A stretch of DNA of 64,000 bases from Phalacrocorax aristotelis (GCF_949628215.1 NC_134281.1:8876501-8940500), one strand, 5' to 3'. Positions 1 through 14,328 are shown, numbered from the stretch's first letter. The notes: generated from the letters alone by a model not told the origin. Program-made: numbers and translations.

Positions 1-3000
1 TGCCAGGGGCCAAAGCATGCACATGCTGGAAGCACTCCCTGCAGCTTTGTGCACATGTGGGTAAGGTAACAGATGGAAAGTTTATCAAATCATAGATAAA
101 ACCAAACTGGCCCTGGTCTGTGATGAACTGTATACAAAATATGCATACTTCTTATAATGCCCTCTAACCCCTCCATCATAGCAAAGGAAACCCCAGGTCC
201 TCTGTACATGAGCTCCTGGCTGCCAGCTGCCTGCAGGTTTTACCTACAGCAAAGCTAGGCAGGCACAGAGAGGTTTTGCCTAACCACCATCCCCGTGCCT
301 GGCAGAACTGGCAAGACAGCACCACTCTCCACAGGGAAACAGGGCCAAAAAAACAGCAGAGTGGAAGATGTAACTCTTCCCAAGATGATGAGCAGCTGAG
401 CTCCATAAAAGTGAGAACGGATTCAAAAAAGGCAATGAGAGACCCTCCACGAGCAAAGTACAGGGCTGACCCCTTCCATGCAGGGTCCCAGAAGGTCCCA
501 TCTGCAATAACCCCATTCCAAAAATCCCTTTTAAGTCACTGTTTCAAGGATCTTTTAAAACCATATATATTAATATTTTCAGGCATATAAAGGTCTGCTT
601 CACTATCCTTTTAGGATAAGCCAGTTAACCGATAACCTCCACCTCTAAAATCTATCTTCTGGCTGCAGCAAGCATCAAGACATGAACAGGATCAAGGCAG
701 TATGAGGATATGTCTGTGTAATGTCAAGCTTGAGCCAAAAGCCTGTGTTTATAACTCTAAATGCTCGTACACACACACCTAGCTCTGATTTACCCATGGA
801 AACAGCTTATTTGAGAACAAATGCAGTTACTGTGGTCTGCTCCCCTCACTGCCCTGGCTGCTGCAGTACATCTTGGGCATCTATCAAGTAGCCACAGCTC
901 CCAGCTCAGCAAATCCAGCCAACTTGCATCAGTTCTGCTTTGATGTGCTCATCTGCATGCTGCAACGGCTCAGCAGCTGTTTTACAGCTGATTGAGATGT
1001 CTCTGCCTCTGGCAGAGGGAAAAAGAAACACAACAAAGCCACCTTCTTTGTGAGTAGAGCTTAAGCACACACTTATGTCAGGCTCTAAGTTAATTCACTT
1101 TATCCACTGTGTAGGCAAGGGCAATCTCCCCCTGCACACATGTAGCCATATTAAGTGTCTCCCTCTACTTACAAGGATGCTTCGTGTGCATCTCTTACAC
1201 CCAGGATGTACCTTTTGCCAGGTAACACCATTTATCAAGCATGGCACTCTCCCTTTTCATTGGGTCAGGCACAGGAGCTAGTATTTATAGGCTTTCATGG
1301 GCCTTTTATATCTTAGATATCTTTCTAGTGTTATATACAGAACCAAAGTAATTTCCAACGTGGAACAGAGCCAACTAACATGGCTCCTTCATCAGACAGG
1401 CTTCAAGTCTGTGTTCAACCCTGAAGACAGCACTGCCAAAAGCTGAGACCCAGCGGCAGCATAGGAGAGATGTACATGCTGTTAAGTCTCTAGAGGTACT
1501 TTCTGTTTTGATGACCACCTACTGACTTTGCTTACCAATTATTTACATAAAGGTACATTCATACAGGGAGGGCTCCTTTATAAAGCAGTGCTATGATATC
1601 TGCACACACACTTTATGTAGGCAGTTACTGCAGTACCGCAATACAGACAGAAGCTGCAAGAGGCTGTAGGGGTGCCAGGCATTTGAGGCCCCCAAATAAA
1701 GATGTCCTATTGCAAATCCTGTCCCAAATTTAGCTTGGGGAACCTGATACCCTAGAAACCAAGATATCATATCTAAAGTTACAGGGTTCTTTCTGCATTT
1801 TCTAGCAGATGTCTTAAAATTAATTGTTTGAAGATGAATAACCTAGGCTTTGTATATGTTTTCATTAGGAATCATTTACCCTTCAGAAGAAACTGTATTT
1901 CAGCGACAAGAAAAAAAAAGTCATATATAAGGTGAGGGTAGAATCTGTTGTGCATGAGACTGATTTCTGCAATGATTTGTCCGGGTAGAGGTTATCTAAT
2001 TTAGTGAGATTTGTTGTACTCAAGTATTTAAATTAGAAACCTGCTCTGAGCTGAGGATCTTTGATTAGAGAAAGAGGAGAACAGTCATCACTTGGAGCAC
2101 TGCACACAAGGGCTGAGCAGCCACTCAGAATCCCTAATTTGTAACTTATTTATACACTGCAAAGCCCACACACCTTAAAGGTTTAGTATTCTGCTTTATG
2201 CCAAATGACTAAATGCTCCTTGTGTGAGCAGACAGCTACTTACAGCCAGGTCATTTATCTTTCAAAACAGCAATAGAGCAATCCTGTCCTCTCTGGTTGG
2301 AGGTCTCTCTCTAGGCACAGGCATCTCAAGGTGGCTCCATTTCAATATGCATCATCTGAGAGCCTGCTGCGGGCAAGTTCAGACAGCAAAGCTGTAAAGT
2401 TTCTTCTCACCATGCAATCCGTGATCTGTGGAAGTACCAACACATCACTGTGCACAGTGACCACAGGAGAGCTACTTCTAAGAAGACAATAAGAGTTTCC
2501 TTTTCCCAGCAACAGACCTCTATTTATATAGGTTATGCGTGGAAAGCCTGAGCCCATGAGCTACCTATTCAAACACATGAAGACCAAGGTGGCATCTCCC
2601 CACCAGGCACTTTAACCTGGCCTCTTCCAAGCCCAGTAACAGAAGCATGGGGCTTCCTGACTTGTCTTCAAATCTAGATCTTTCCCTGGGGTTGAACTGC
2701 AGATGTAGAAGCTGGGAACTTCTTTCATCAAGCTTCAGCACTAGGCAGTCACAGATGCTTGCTGCAGGACCAGAGCCCTTGCAGCAGGGAGGATGCGCTT
2801 CTTGGGCAACCAAGTGCAGGAGGATCACAGCATGCAGCAGGCTCCAGGATGGGGTTCACCCTCCACATCTTTAAAAGAAACCCTCTGGAGGGGAATAGTG
2901 TCACCACTCAAGGACTGATAATACACAAGTAAAAACCAAACAGACTAGAGAAAAAAAAAAAAGTATAGTTGGAGCAAAATGGTTCTGTGCCTGTCTCCTC

Positions 3001-5374
3001 TGGCCTAACATCGGCTTTGTGGTGGAGTCAGAGATGGTCTGAACCTTTATTTTGCTACATTTCAATGAAGCGCAGTGCAAAGCCTGTATTGTGCTGAGCT
3101 AGAGACACACAAACACACCTCCATGATCTCTTCAGGAATGAAGACCCCTGCAGCGAGCCAAGGACCCATGCTGGGGTCTTGGGCTGTACTGGCTGGTCCA
3201 ACGCACCTCTGTCCTGTGCACTTGGGAGCAGATTCCCACCAGCCTGCCTCCATCTCACAAAGATGATTGCTCACAGTCCTATCACAGAGGGAGAGAAGAA
3301 ATGAAAAGCCACAAGCACCTTCCTTGGAAGCAAGCACAGACACTGCTGTTACCTTTATGGTGATTTTTAATGGCATCAGCATGCACCGTGCTCAGAAGCG
3401 CAGTTGAAGTCTGTTGTTGCCTGGGATCAGCAAACAGGTCTTTGCCTGCTGTCTTTGCTGGTACGTTAGCATATCTTACATTAATTCACCAAATTAAGAG
3501 CTTTGCAGTAAAGCAGACAAAACTTGTTGGAAAAAAGCTTGGTAAATATTCCATGCAATTTTGTTTTGGATACTTTGACCAACAGCATCCCTACCCTGCA
3601 GTGTAGCATCGCCCAACGGAGTCCCTGGGACAAAGTCTGGGCTGGGGGAGTCAGGAAGGCTCCCTTGTCACAATGATCACAAACAGCCAGGAGCTGGGCT
3701 TGTATGTCCTGAAGCATATGGAATGAGAGGGCTTGGTACAGTGCCTTCAGGAGATGTGAGGATACACTTAATGTAGGGTATTTATTTATGCCAAATGACA
3801 GGAGTTGGGGCAGTTTTGTGGCTCACACTATTAACACAGGCAAGCGCCTACAAGCGGAGCACTGCGGGCTGGGATCTGGCTGGGCTAACACACATTTAAG
3901 GAGAGAAGGTGGCATTGTGCTATACATCAGAGTGTGTCAGTAACTCCAGTTACCCTGGCACAGGCACCATTCATCACCCATCTGTTTCCTAGAGCTCTAC
4001 CAGCAGCATGGCAGTCCCAGGAAGGTTGCTTCCCAGGGACTCCCTGCTCACCCTTCTTTGCCCCATACCACAGGTTTGGGGGTTCAGCTGGCTGGGTTTT
4101 TGTTGGTTGCTCCCTGAGTCAGTCCATTCACCATAGGGGAGGCTTTAGGGTTGTGCCCTTCCTTGAAACCAGGTTCACACAGAGAATCTCCAGGACTAAC
4201 ATTATTGTAAATAATATAAACCCATTGTATTTTTAGTCTTATATTCCTAGACAGGCTCCCAAGTCCCAGCCTTTCTTACATCCCCAAGGAACCATTAACC
4301 AATGAATAATTGAGAGACCTGATTTTGGAGCAGTGTCTCAGAGCTCACTTGAGCGCACATCATGTGGGACCCAGCATTTGGTTCCCACTGCGCGCACCTG
4401 CAAAAGGGCGTCTCTCAAGAAAGAGCCCATGACTTTACTGTGGTAATTACCTTCAACGAGGTGCAGTTACAATGCAGCAGTGTGTTACAGGCAAAAATGG
4501 TAAGCCAGCAAGCGTCGCTATCGTCATGCTCTCCCCCACCACCCTTCCTCTGCCATCTTCTATAAACTAATGGGCTATATTGAAGCGGAGTTTCTGAACA
4601 ATCAGATTAAAAAAGTGGCCTATGTCAGAAAAACCCCCAAACATTCATGAAATATTTGGCACCTTTTGGCTTCTAACTAGCAGGAAATGAGAGAAATATT
4701 AAGCTATGAAAAAGAGTGGCTTTGTACTCTTACTGCCAGTAAACTAGTACTCAGCTCACAGATTAAAAAAAAAAAAGATATTTTCAAAGGTTTTCCACTG
4801 CAGATGCTAGCCACAACTGCCTGTGGTAGAGTGACAATCCCTCTCTTGTTAGCATCCATACCAGAGACATGAGAAGTGACAAACATGATGCTGGGCTTTC
4901 CAGGCTTTAAGAGAGATACCCCTGGGATAGGGGTGGGGGTATAGAAATCTGTGACCTTCAGTACCTGACAAACTGGAGGAAAGATTTGTCAAGAACAGCA
5001 CCAGCAGCAGGGAGGGACCAGGATGGCTCCTGGCAGAGGACAGCACCCTCACACCAGCACCCACGAGGAGCTGTGATTGCCTGCTCCATTTAGCAGCTTT
5101 TTAATGCCAAAGGACTTTTGACAAAGCCCCTCTCCAAGGCACTTAAGGATGTTACAGGATGAGAAGGAGGATCATTCAATGCATTAATAACTAGAGGGGA
5201 AAAAACCTCCAAACCCACAAGGGTAGGAATAAGCTCCAATTTCTCCACAGAGAAGGAATATGCCTAGGGATCTGTACTGCCCACTGGAGTCACAAATGGT
5301 CTCAAAAGTCATTTGGAAGCAAGACAGTTTGTAGGTAAGATAAGACAGGATAGTGAAAACTGAAGGACATTTTA

Positions 5375-5575
5375 TATACATATAGGCACATAGAGAAATA
5401 TTTTATGTATAGCTTATGTATTAGTTGATATATATTATACATATAACTTATAGCTTGTATATCATAGAATCGTTGAGGTTGGAAAAGACCCTCAAGATCA
5501 TCAAGTCAAAAATACATTAGATATTACTTTTAACATATACATTTTATATATATACACAGACAAACATATATAAGC
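5375..5575. repeat. AT-rich TA-repeat tract interrupted by a CR1 tip
   Basis: The sequence is dominated by short TATA, ATAT and ACATATA units. At 5460-5507 a 48-bp CR1 3' tip in minus orientation splits it. No target-site duplication is obvious, as expected for CR1. Confidence 0.6.
5460..5507 (-). mobile_element. CR1 LINE 3'-end fragment
   Basis: Read on the minus strand, this is the standard CR1 tail: GATGATCTTGAGGGTC, then TTTTCCAACC, then the terminal octamer region GATTCTATGAT. Only about 48 bp remain, so it is a severely 5'-truncated, non-coding copy. Confidence 0.8.
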
Positions 5576-7329
5576 TTATGGCCACCCCCTTTCTTTCCCT
5601 GGGTACTAGGCAGGCACAAGCCACTCTCAGAGGGCAGAAGTGGCAGGAGGCAGTCAGCAATACTGAACGCAACACAGCAGCACACAGGGCTCCATGGAGC
5701 AATGACAGCAGAAGCATCTTAACAGCAAGCCAAATGCATTCCTTCAGAGCAAATTAAGTGCCAAACCCCAAGCCTGGGCTCCGCTATCGTCCCAGAAGCC
5801 AAACCCTCCTGTCTTCCCCTGGCGCAGCACACACAGCCAGGCTATATCAGCCAGTTTCCACCCCAGCCAGGGAGCAAATCAGGCAGGCAGACAACCAGGA
5901 CAGCCACTCTTCATGAACAGCCACACAACAGTTTCCAGAAGAGCCTATAAGGGCAGTGTGTGTTTTTATGAGTCATTACAGAGACCTGAGATGTTGCAGC
6001 TGTTGGTACCCTGGAGTTTAAAAATGTAACAGTTTCAGTTAATTTGTTTATTAGCTAATAATTCAGGCTTTAGTCTATTATTTCAACAAACTGATTGCAT
6101 ACTTCAACTGATCTTAAAGTACCTATTGGTCCCTGTTAACTCATAGTACCCATTAGGACGCATACATTCAGCCAGGAATCTTGTTGTGAAATAACTGTCA
6201 ATAGCAAAATGCTCCCAGGTTGCAGGAGAGCATACAGACAGCTCACATGGCTTCCAGCTCAAGGGGACAGTCTTGTCTTTCCTAAGTTCTTAGTGCTTAC
6301 AAGAAGAAGACACAAGGCCAGACTAGATCTTCCTAAAGCTACCAGGGTACAAGTTTTGCACTCAAGACAGTTTTGCAACTGAGTTAGGTCAGGGACACCA
6401 ACAAACAGCCCACCTCTGACTAATACCACCATTTATTTTCATGTATATTAATAAACCTCTGATGCAAGGAGACATTTTACATACCTGTAAAGCAGTACAA
6501 AACAACTATCCCATCTGCTCAGCCTGATAAGTCCAGCACCCTGACCTCTCTCCCAAGAGCTCTGCAGAAGACAACAGTTTTCCCTTTATCAGAATTTCTC
6601 AGCTGATTTGAAACACCCAGCAGCTGAGAGCTCCCAGTTAAAAGCTTAAGGAAAAGCTACTACACATTTTTCTGGGCTGGAAAAGAGAGAACTAGAGCCA
6701 AAATGTTCTCTTTTGAAGACTCTGACTGGCTATAACAGCTCTGAGGGGCAGCAGGTATGTCTGCCACCCAGAAAAGTTAAAAGCCAGTTTCCTTAAGAGA
6801 CCTTTTCCACTGTGTTGGAGCTATGCATCCAACATCATAAGAAAAAATGGTTGCTTCAGATTTCAGAAGTCCCCAGACTCAACCCTGAGCTTCCTTTAAG
6901 TCTAAAGCCCACTCTCCTGTTATATCAGCAGTCTCTTCACTCCCACAGAGGAGGTAAATCCCCCCAGACCCTGCATCAGGCAGCAGAGACCTGCCTCCTC
7001 CACCACATCTCTGAGGTGCTACCTGCCTGTCCCTGGGGCATCAGCATGTCATCCACATCCCAGACCTCAAACACCCACCCCAGCATCCCCAGCCCCATTT
7101 TGCACCCATGAGCTGCCCAGGCTGCAGGGCCGGGACAGCCTCTCCCTCAGACGGTAGCTGGGCTGTGGCTCTGCTGCACCATTAACTCCTCAGAGTCCAG
7201 TATCCCAAGCTCAACATACCCTGGGATTTGCTGGATTAATTCAGACGCATATGGAAGACCCTTCCTTTTAACCCAGCTCTGCCATAGGAGCAGCTCTCAC
7301 CACCCTCTAACAGGGGTAAAAAGTCAGCG

Positions 7330-8110
7330 GCTCTCTTGCACTCTCAAGGGCTAGAATAAATATTAGAGGAGAATTAAGCGTTGCTCTTTTATTTGATACG
7401 CTTACCGACTATTTTCCTCACACATACTTGAGCACCCCCAGCATTGTTTCACCTCAGGATGCATTCAGCAGAAGGCTTTAGGTGTGCTCATTAATTAGTG
7501 CCTAATTTGTGTGGGCCTCTGCTTACAATTCTTATGCAAATTGCTCTCAAATTGTGTTCTGTTTTCAGCTGAGCTGAATCCAAGCTCTAAAAAGCCAGAA
7601 GAGGAAAGACAAATTGAGGAGTATATGTGCAAGTAATAAAGTTTTTCTCTTCCTTAGAGGCTATGCAATAACCTTGGGTCATGTGTACCACAAGCATAAA
7701 TTTAGAGAAGAGATAAAGAGCACTGTAATGGCTGAGTCTTGCAGAACATGCAAGTTAAGAGCTGCTGTTGGAAACAAACTACTGATAAACACTCATTGAT
7801 GTGTTGGTTATTAATGTGATGTTTTTATATAAACTCTTCTTCCTCTAGGAATATGATAGATTTTTACCAGAGGAGAAAAAAAAGAGCTTTTTCTGTATAA
7901 TTTAATCATTATGCTGTATGTTACACAGCATTTGACAAAGACACATCTAGTATGATCTGGTTTTAATTTGTGCTCTTTATTAGAGTTTGTTGTAGCTGCC
8001 TAATTAAAGTTTGTCAGGGAAGTAATCAGCCTTATTTCCATAGTGAGATCAGTTTAATAAGAAGGTAATTTTGCAATTTGTTTTCATTAATTAATTAGGC
8101 AAAACTCTAC
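7330..8110. promoter_or_regulatory. Candidate conserved non-coding blocks
   Basis: The two AT-rich sub-blocks, about 7330-7600 and 7780-8110, lack open frames and repeat signatures. They are dense in TAATTA/ATTAAT homeodomain cores, for example TTAATTAG near 7490 and CATTAATTAATTAGG near 8085, and include an octamer-like ATGCAAAT near 7535. This pattern is typical of vertebrate developmental enhancers. The call rests on composition and motif density only. Confidence 0.3.
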
Positions 8111-8558
8111 AAAATCCAGATAGTGGAGTATAAACCTAGGGAAGCTGTAACACCAGCTACAGTGTCCAAGGAAAGAGGGATATTTACCTGCTGATGTTCT
8201 GTCCCCTGATGTGTTTTTTACCCCTGCCAGCTTTAGAGAAGCAAACTGTCATATAACGCTTAACCTGAATGTCTCTACTAGGGCATGTTGTCTCCAAACA
8301 AACCCCAAAAGAGCATCATGTGGGGACAGAGGCAGAACAACTAGAGCAAGAGAAATCCACCAGCAGATGTGGGAAATGGGTCAATATCTGTACACAGGCT
8401 CCCTCCAAGAGCCCCAGGTGTCAAAGTAAACCAATCTCATACTCCTGGGAAAAGGAATAAAAGAAATAGTAGGAGGGCTCTCTGGGCTGCTGCTGGAAGA
8501 GGAGGAAAGGTCTCAGGGTTGGATTGTAGATCTTTCTACTTGTCCCCACTGTAAGAAT

Positions 8559-8649
8559 CCCTGCTCTGGGTGTGCCTGCTCAAGCAGGGAGGTTGGACAA
8601 GATGATCTCCAAAGGTCCCTTCCAACCCCTACCATTCTCTGATTCTGTA
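8559..8649 (+). mobile_element. CR1 LINE 3'-end fragment
   Basis: About 90 bp of CR1 tail: the CTGCTCTGGGTGTGCCTG segment, then GATGATCTCCAAAGGTCCC, then CTACCATTCTCTGATTCTG. It closely matches the corresponding part of the longer CR1 copy at 37683-38391, so the two probably belong to related subfamilies. It is non-coding and 5'-truncated. Confidence 0.9.
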
Positions 8650-11600
8650 AAAAACAAAAAAACCCCAACCAGCCAACCAACAAACCACAAAAACTTGGAC
8701 CATTTCCAGTACTAGCTAGCTTTGTTTTTCAACTCAAGCAGAGACCTAGCACACATCAATTTTTCCGGTCAAAGAGTTGCCCTAGCTTTAGCTGCCTTTC
8801 CAGAGACCTCATATTTCGCTTTGTAACATTGACTAATACTTAACAAGACATGCAGTAATCACAGGCAAGACTTTCACCAAAGATCATTTACCATGATGCT
8901 TGTTATCCTTTGCTCTGGGGATGCTAGGGTGCCTGGAGGCCAACTAGCTGCTCTGTGCAGGAGGTTGCAAGGCTGGAAGAGCTCCCGGTATCCTGTACAT
9001 CATTTGTTGATCATCTCGGGACAAGCAGAGTCTTGATTTTGCCTACTGATGAGCTTCTGCATCCGTTTGGGCAGCCAGTTTTACTGGAGGGTTAGAAACA
9101 TGCCCACTTGAGGAGTGGCTTCTCTCCACCCGACAGGTCCTGGCCTCTCATTGATTTCAGCAGCAGCTTCACAGGAGCATGTGCTGTGGTTGTGTTTCTC
9201 TAGACAACGGGATCCAGCAGACAGCAACCGAGAAAGCTGGATCATGGCAAGGGGAATAAAACAAAGAGAAAATCACAAATTGAAATTGGTCCCTTGGTGC
9301 CAGGGGTTGCACTGTGGGAGTCAGAAATGTGAAGGTGCCACCCATCCCTGCAAGGGGCTGTATCTCATGAAGAGTCATCACCTGGGGGACAGCTTGGGCA
9401 GTGGGGGTCCCTGCCTGTCCAGAGCCCCTCAGCACTCCAGGTCCTGTTTGCGACTCAGTGGCTTTTTGGCAAGCCATTACACGCTCATTCGCTATAAAAC
9501 TCAGTTTGCATTTTGGCCCAGAGGAACCGAGCACCACGTGTGATTCTTTGTGCAGGAGTTCCTTTCCAAGTTGGACTTTTAAAAAGGGAGCTGTGAATGG
9601 GAGGAACAATGATCGAAGCACTACACCACATCTGCACAACCAGCCTCTGCTACAGACACCCGGTGCTGGGCTTGGGCTGATCCCATGAGTTTATGTTCAA
9701 TTTGGGGGATCACGGTTTCAGCTCCCCTGTACACGCTGGGTGCTGGGACTGACTCTTTTTATGGCTATGCGTAGCATAAACTCACTCCTACAATAACAAT
9801 GAATAAAAGATAAGTCCCGTGGCTCTGAATCTATCTAAGTCTAATGGCTCTTTTGTGTGGTTGGGGATTAGAGAGGCAGCCTGATATATCTGGCTGCTGA
9901 ACATCATTTGCTGTTTACCTTTGCTGGAGGAGGACTCAGAACTAGGACTATAAACACTTGTGGGGTGAGGGAACAGGAGATGAAGAAAGCGAGAAGACAC
10001 AGCTTCACTGGAAACCTTGTAAACCACTGACTGCAGTAAAAGTTAATGCAGGAATTAAAAGCTGCCAGTTCAGAAAGCCATAAAAACACCACCTCTTCTT
10101 TATCTAGCTTCCCTGACTGAGCTTGAAACAAAGACATTTTCTTTTTTCCAGGAGGAGTTTCAGAGTGCTCCTTTGTGGCTCACAAACTATCACCATTTGG
10201 CAAGAACACAATTCTGGGACAAAGCTTTTCACCTGGTCTGTAGTGAGCTCCTAAGGGGATGCACCACGTAGCTTCTTTCTGAGTCATTCCAACACTCCTG
10301 AAGAAGGTTTTCCTACCACATAGCCATAATTTAACTGCTACCTTGGTGGGCTATGATGCAAACCTCTATCTCTCTCTGCAAAGTGACCTGCTGTGATAAC
10401 CGCAGAGAAGCTTTCATGGGCCACAACACATCGAAGTACCGAGGTGGGGATGTGCATCACACACCTACCTGCAAAGTGTGTGTAATCAAGGCAAGTTTTA
10501 TTTTACATAGAAAAGTAACACAACACTTACTTTGAGGGAGGAGGAGACAGGGAAAATTTCTCTCACACTGCAAGGTTTCCTCAGCATCCAGGCTCCAGTG
10601 CCCCAGACAGGAGGTCTTACTGAAGGTGCAATAACAGTGAGACAGTTGGGGGCGTATTTCTCTTTACTGAAAGATTTACACAAAATTGCACGCACAGTGC
10701 ATGTGGCCCTGGGCTCCCGGTAGAAAGCTCAATGTGCAAAACCCTGCCATGACTCACCGCCTGAAAGTCAGTGGACTGGATACAAGACTGCAATCTGAGA
10801 GAGCACCTTAGAGATTAGACTAAAACCAGATTTTCAAAACCTTCCAAGTCCAGCAGGCCACAGAGTTAAGGCCAGATATTAAGTAAGAAATTATGGGGAG
10901 AAGCTATAGGCATACTAATTAAGGTATGAGGATGAAACTGCCTTCCTGAGCTGAGATTTGGAAATGGAAGCTGAAGACCTGAGGCTGAAGCTCTCCCTGA
11001 CCCCCATTTCTCCTCTGGCAGTCATTTGAAAGCACACGTAACTGCAGAGATGACTCAGTCTTTTCAGAACGGAACTTTAAACTTGGATCGAAAGCCTGCA
11101 GAGCCTTCCAGGGTGACTGTTCACACCTGGACAGTGTAGCTGCACAAATCCTGACCCAACCAACCCTAAACCCACAGGGGTCAGGTTTTGACTAGCTGCT
11201 CTTCATGCTGCCTTCACTTCTAGGGGGTATCAGATATTGATATGATCTTCACACTTGCTGAGGCAGAGGAGCCTGCAGATTTCATCAATTTAGCTCCCTG
11301 TCGAGCTCCTTAGCACTTGCATGGGCTCTGCTGTGAGAAATCGATGATGAACTCCCATCATTTCCAATCGGAGCAAACTAGGAACAAAATAAAGCACAAC
11401 AGTAGCCTTCAAAGCAAGCTTTTAGCCAGCTCCCCAAGGATGCAGCCAGACTTGCTGTCTATGCCAGATCAGCTTCAAAGCGTTAGCTGAGAGTGCTCAG
11501 GGCAGCCACAAATAGTCTGGGCTAATAAAAGAGCAGCCACAACCGAGCTGCAAACTTCTGCCTACTCCTAACTATAAGAAGATGCTGGGGCGCTTCCAAG

Positions 11601-14189
11601 TGTGTCCTTCTGCTTTTGAGCATGAGGCGGGACTTTCAAAGACTGATGCAGATCAAGCCTTGCATATTGCATTCATTTTGTTCAGAAACTCTTGCAGAAA
11701 CCACCACAGTGCCTCATGGAAAGTGATGGTCTCCTGTGCGAGAAGCCCAGTGTAGACTGGCATCCAGTTCCAGCTCTGCTACCTGCACTGAGCAAAGCAC
11801 TTGGTTTTTCTGTGCCTCTTATTCCTTCCCTACAATTTGAATATCTTTGCTATTGCGTTGTTCAGGAATTCCTTCTTACTTTGGGTTTTCACTGTGCTTA
11901 TCACAAGGGGCTTTTGTTCAAAGCCAGGGACTTGGGATGGTAGCTCACAACACTCTGCATTAGAATAAAAAGGGCTTGCATACAATGAGATGAAAGAACG
12001 AATTGATCTCATTAAAGGCTCTTAAGTCATTAATTGAAGTCATGCAAAACTAAGAAACATTTCAGCAATAACAGAAACTGTGTTAGGGCCTCAGCAATTT
12101 CAAAGAACCCTTTCTTAATTGGCTTCACAATATTGTTCCTTTTGGCTTTTTGCTGTTACAGAGGGATATTAGGAAATCTATGCTTTCAGAGTCACCAGTG
12201 GCTCTCAAACAAGCTTTTCAGGGCTGTGCTGTGTTTTCTTTACTTTAGTAATGGGAAAGGCTTCTAGGGACTCTCACATTCAATCCGCCTTTCTACCCCA
12301 GAAAAGGAGCATCAGCTGATTGTTTAAGCTTTCACAGATCTACCTGGCCAAAAACCAAGGGGACAGGGGATGAGACTGAGCAACACTAGGGACACATTAT
12401 CAATACAAAGCTGTGATATCCACATGGATGAGGCTACCAGATCCTCAATTTGATCCGGGGTGCTTGGTCAAGGTCCCTTCCTCAGAGGACATAAGAGCAG
12501 AAGGGATAGTTGCCAAGCGAGGTTTGCCTGCCTCATCCATCCCTGTGCTCCCATATCCCATCTCTGGGAGGTCTGGCATGCATGCCACAGAGGTGGTCAT
12601 TCCTTGCAGCATGGGGCCACTAGTCCCTCAGTGGGAGGTGTATGGGAGGGATATCTCCATGAGCAAGCAAGCAGGCAGAAGCAGCTCCCTGCTGGTTTTG
12701 TCACTTCTTGCCACAGGTTTGATACTGCCTATTCTTGCAACCCACCATCAGAGCAAGGGACTTGGCTAACAGGAGTTTTTATTTCTAAGAAGACCATTTG
12801 TGTACATTTAGCCTCCAGGCCAGGCCATGTCCTGGCTGAGGTTCAATCCCCATGGAGCAGCACCTTACCTGCTGAGCTTCATTTCAAAACCCACCGCATC
12901 CATTTGCATTTCTTCTTTCAGCTCCATCCCATACTACACGAAGACATAGGCCTTGCCTCTCAAAACAACTGGCTGCTGGCCTCCTGCTGCAATGTCTTTG
13001 CACCAAAATCTGTTACAAAACATCCTCTTAACTTCTGGGAACGCTAAGAGCCTTTTTATGTCAAGGAGTTAAATCTTGTTACTCAGCTGGCATTACTTTC
13101 TCTCTTTTAATACCAAAGGTTTTGATCCCTTGCTGTTTAAAAATTATGCACTGAAGCTAAATCATTCTTGTCTTCTCCTTTCCAGACAAGGAAGAAGAGA
13201 AAATGAAAAGGGTTGCAATGTTTTGCTGGCTCACTCATCTTAACTGTCTTGGTGGAGGGTTGTAAAATTCTTACAGAGGATGTTCTGTTCCTGTGGTATG
13301 AGACTGCTTTTTGTGCCCCAAAGGGATGTCACTGTAGGCTAAATGTTGGCTCTGAGCCAGGACCTTATAGATAGGAATCAAAACAAAGATCAGGCCCATG
13401 AGCATTTAATACTGAGGCTCTGGCCCTAATCAAGCCCATGGATGGGTAGCCAATATCGTTCGGCCCCAGTACAAACCCTTTATTGGCCACCCTTTTTCCC
13501 CACCATCCCTAGCCCAGACCACCTCTTAGCTTATCTGGTTTCTCCTCTTCACAGTTTCATAAAACAACAGACTCTCAGCTGACTGACATGTTTAACTAAG
13601 TCATCCTTTTGGTCACACAAACACAGCACTGCCAAAGATGTGTTGCAAAGGCTGGCCTTGAAATATCTTCCATAGTGCTCACTCAGTGAAGACGTCAGCT
13701 GGAAGAAAAAATAAAAATAAATAAATGCTCCTTTCAGAAGGGTTAATGGTAGGTCAGAAACCATGCAGGCTAACGTCAACGTTTACCAAAGGCTGCAACA
13801 GATTGACCAAATCACTGCCAATTGTGAAACCCATCACTGGGATCATTCTGCTCAGGGCTGAAGCACCCTGGGAGAGCCCTGGGGAGCTGACGGGCCATGC
13901 CATCCATGCTGCTCCCCTGAAGGGAGATGGAGCTGCACATTTTTGCAGCAGTGTCCCCATCATCTCCCCACAATAGTATGGGAAATGATGGAGAGGTCTG
14001 GGAGAGCATGGGCTGTCTTGCCCTGGCATTAAGCTGGGCTGGGGCTCCACCCAGCTGCTAACTGATGTTGGGGCCTCGGGACCCACCAAGGGCCAGTCAG
14101 TACATCCTGCCAGAGCACATACATAGTGGACACAAAGCCCTGAGCACCAACATTTCACTCCACAGACTGTTTCCACAAAGGAGTGAGTT

Positions 14190-14328
14190 CAGCCAGGTTT
14201 GGACAATACTTTATTCCATTTAAAAGGGACCAGCACAGGGTATCCAGGCAGTCACTGTTATCGCTGTGTATGATTTGCTCCTGCTTTCCTTATAAAGTGC
14301 CAGCCCATTTCTTCTTTTAAAGCACTGA
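14190..14328 (-). other. SNTN: SNTN 3' UTR (predicted)
   Basis: This is the interval between the SNTN stop codon and the cleavage site predicted from the AATAAA at 14210-14215. Its lower boundary is estimated. Confidence 0.5.
14210..14215 (-). promoter_or_regulatory. SNTN: SNTN poly(A) signal AATAAA
   Basis: TTTATT on the plus strand reads AATAAA on the minus strand, about 115 bases past the SNTN stop codon. It is the first canonical hexamer after the stop. Cleavage would be expected near 14185-14200, giving a short 3' UTR of roughly 130-140 bases. No transcript evidence is available here. Confidence 0.65.

Larger units (their letters stand above)
1..14189. other. Intergenic DNA downstream of SNTN
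   Basis: I found no coding exon on either strand. The open frames here lack recognisable protein motifs. The longest, 12460-13047 on the plus strand (195 codons), resembles no family I know. The stretch holds two CR1 fragments (5460-5507 and 8559-8649), an AT-rich TA-repeat tract (about 5375-5575), and AT-rich homeodomain-site-dense blocks at about 7330-7600 and 7780-8110. In mammals the next genes beyond SNTN are C3orf49 and THOC7. I saw no THOC7-like coiled-coil exon, so that gene is probably beyond the left edge. Confidence 0.7.

Noticed and set aside
9115-9639. Overlapping 142- and 156-codon frames on opposite strands
   Set aside because: Mirror frames on both strands in GC-richer DNA usually arise by chance. 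Neither has a recognisable motif or exon-like boundaries.
12460-13047. 195-codon plus-strand frame in the left intergenic region
   Set aside because: It overlaps another open frame (12413-12769), has intron-like composition, and matches no domain I know. No splice or poly(A) context supports it.
1-14000. Search for THOC7 or C3orf49, the next genes past SNTN in mammals
   Set aside because: No exon resembling THOC7 was seen on the plus strand. I cannot judge C3orf49 from memory well enough, so no call was made.
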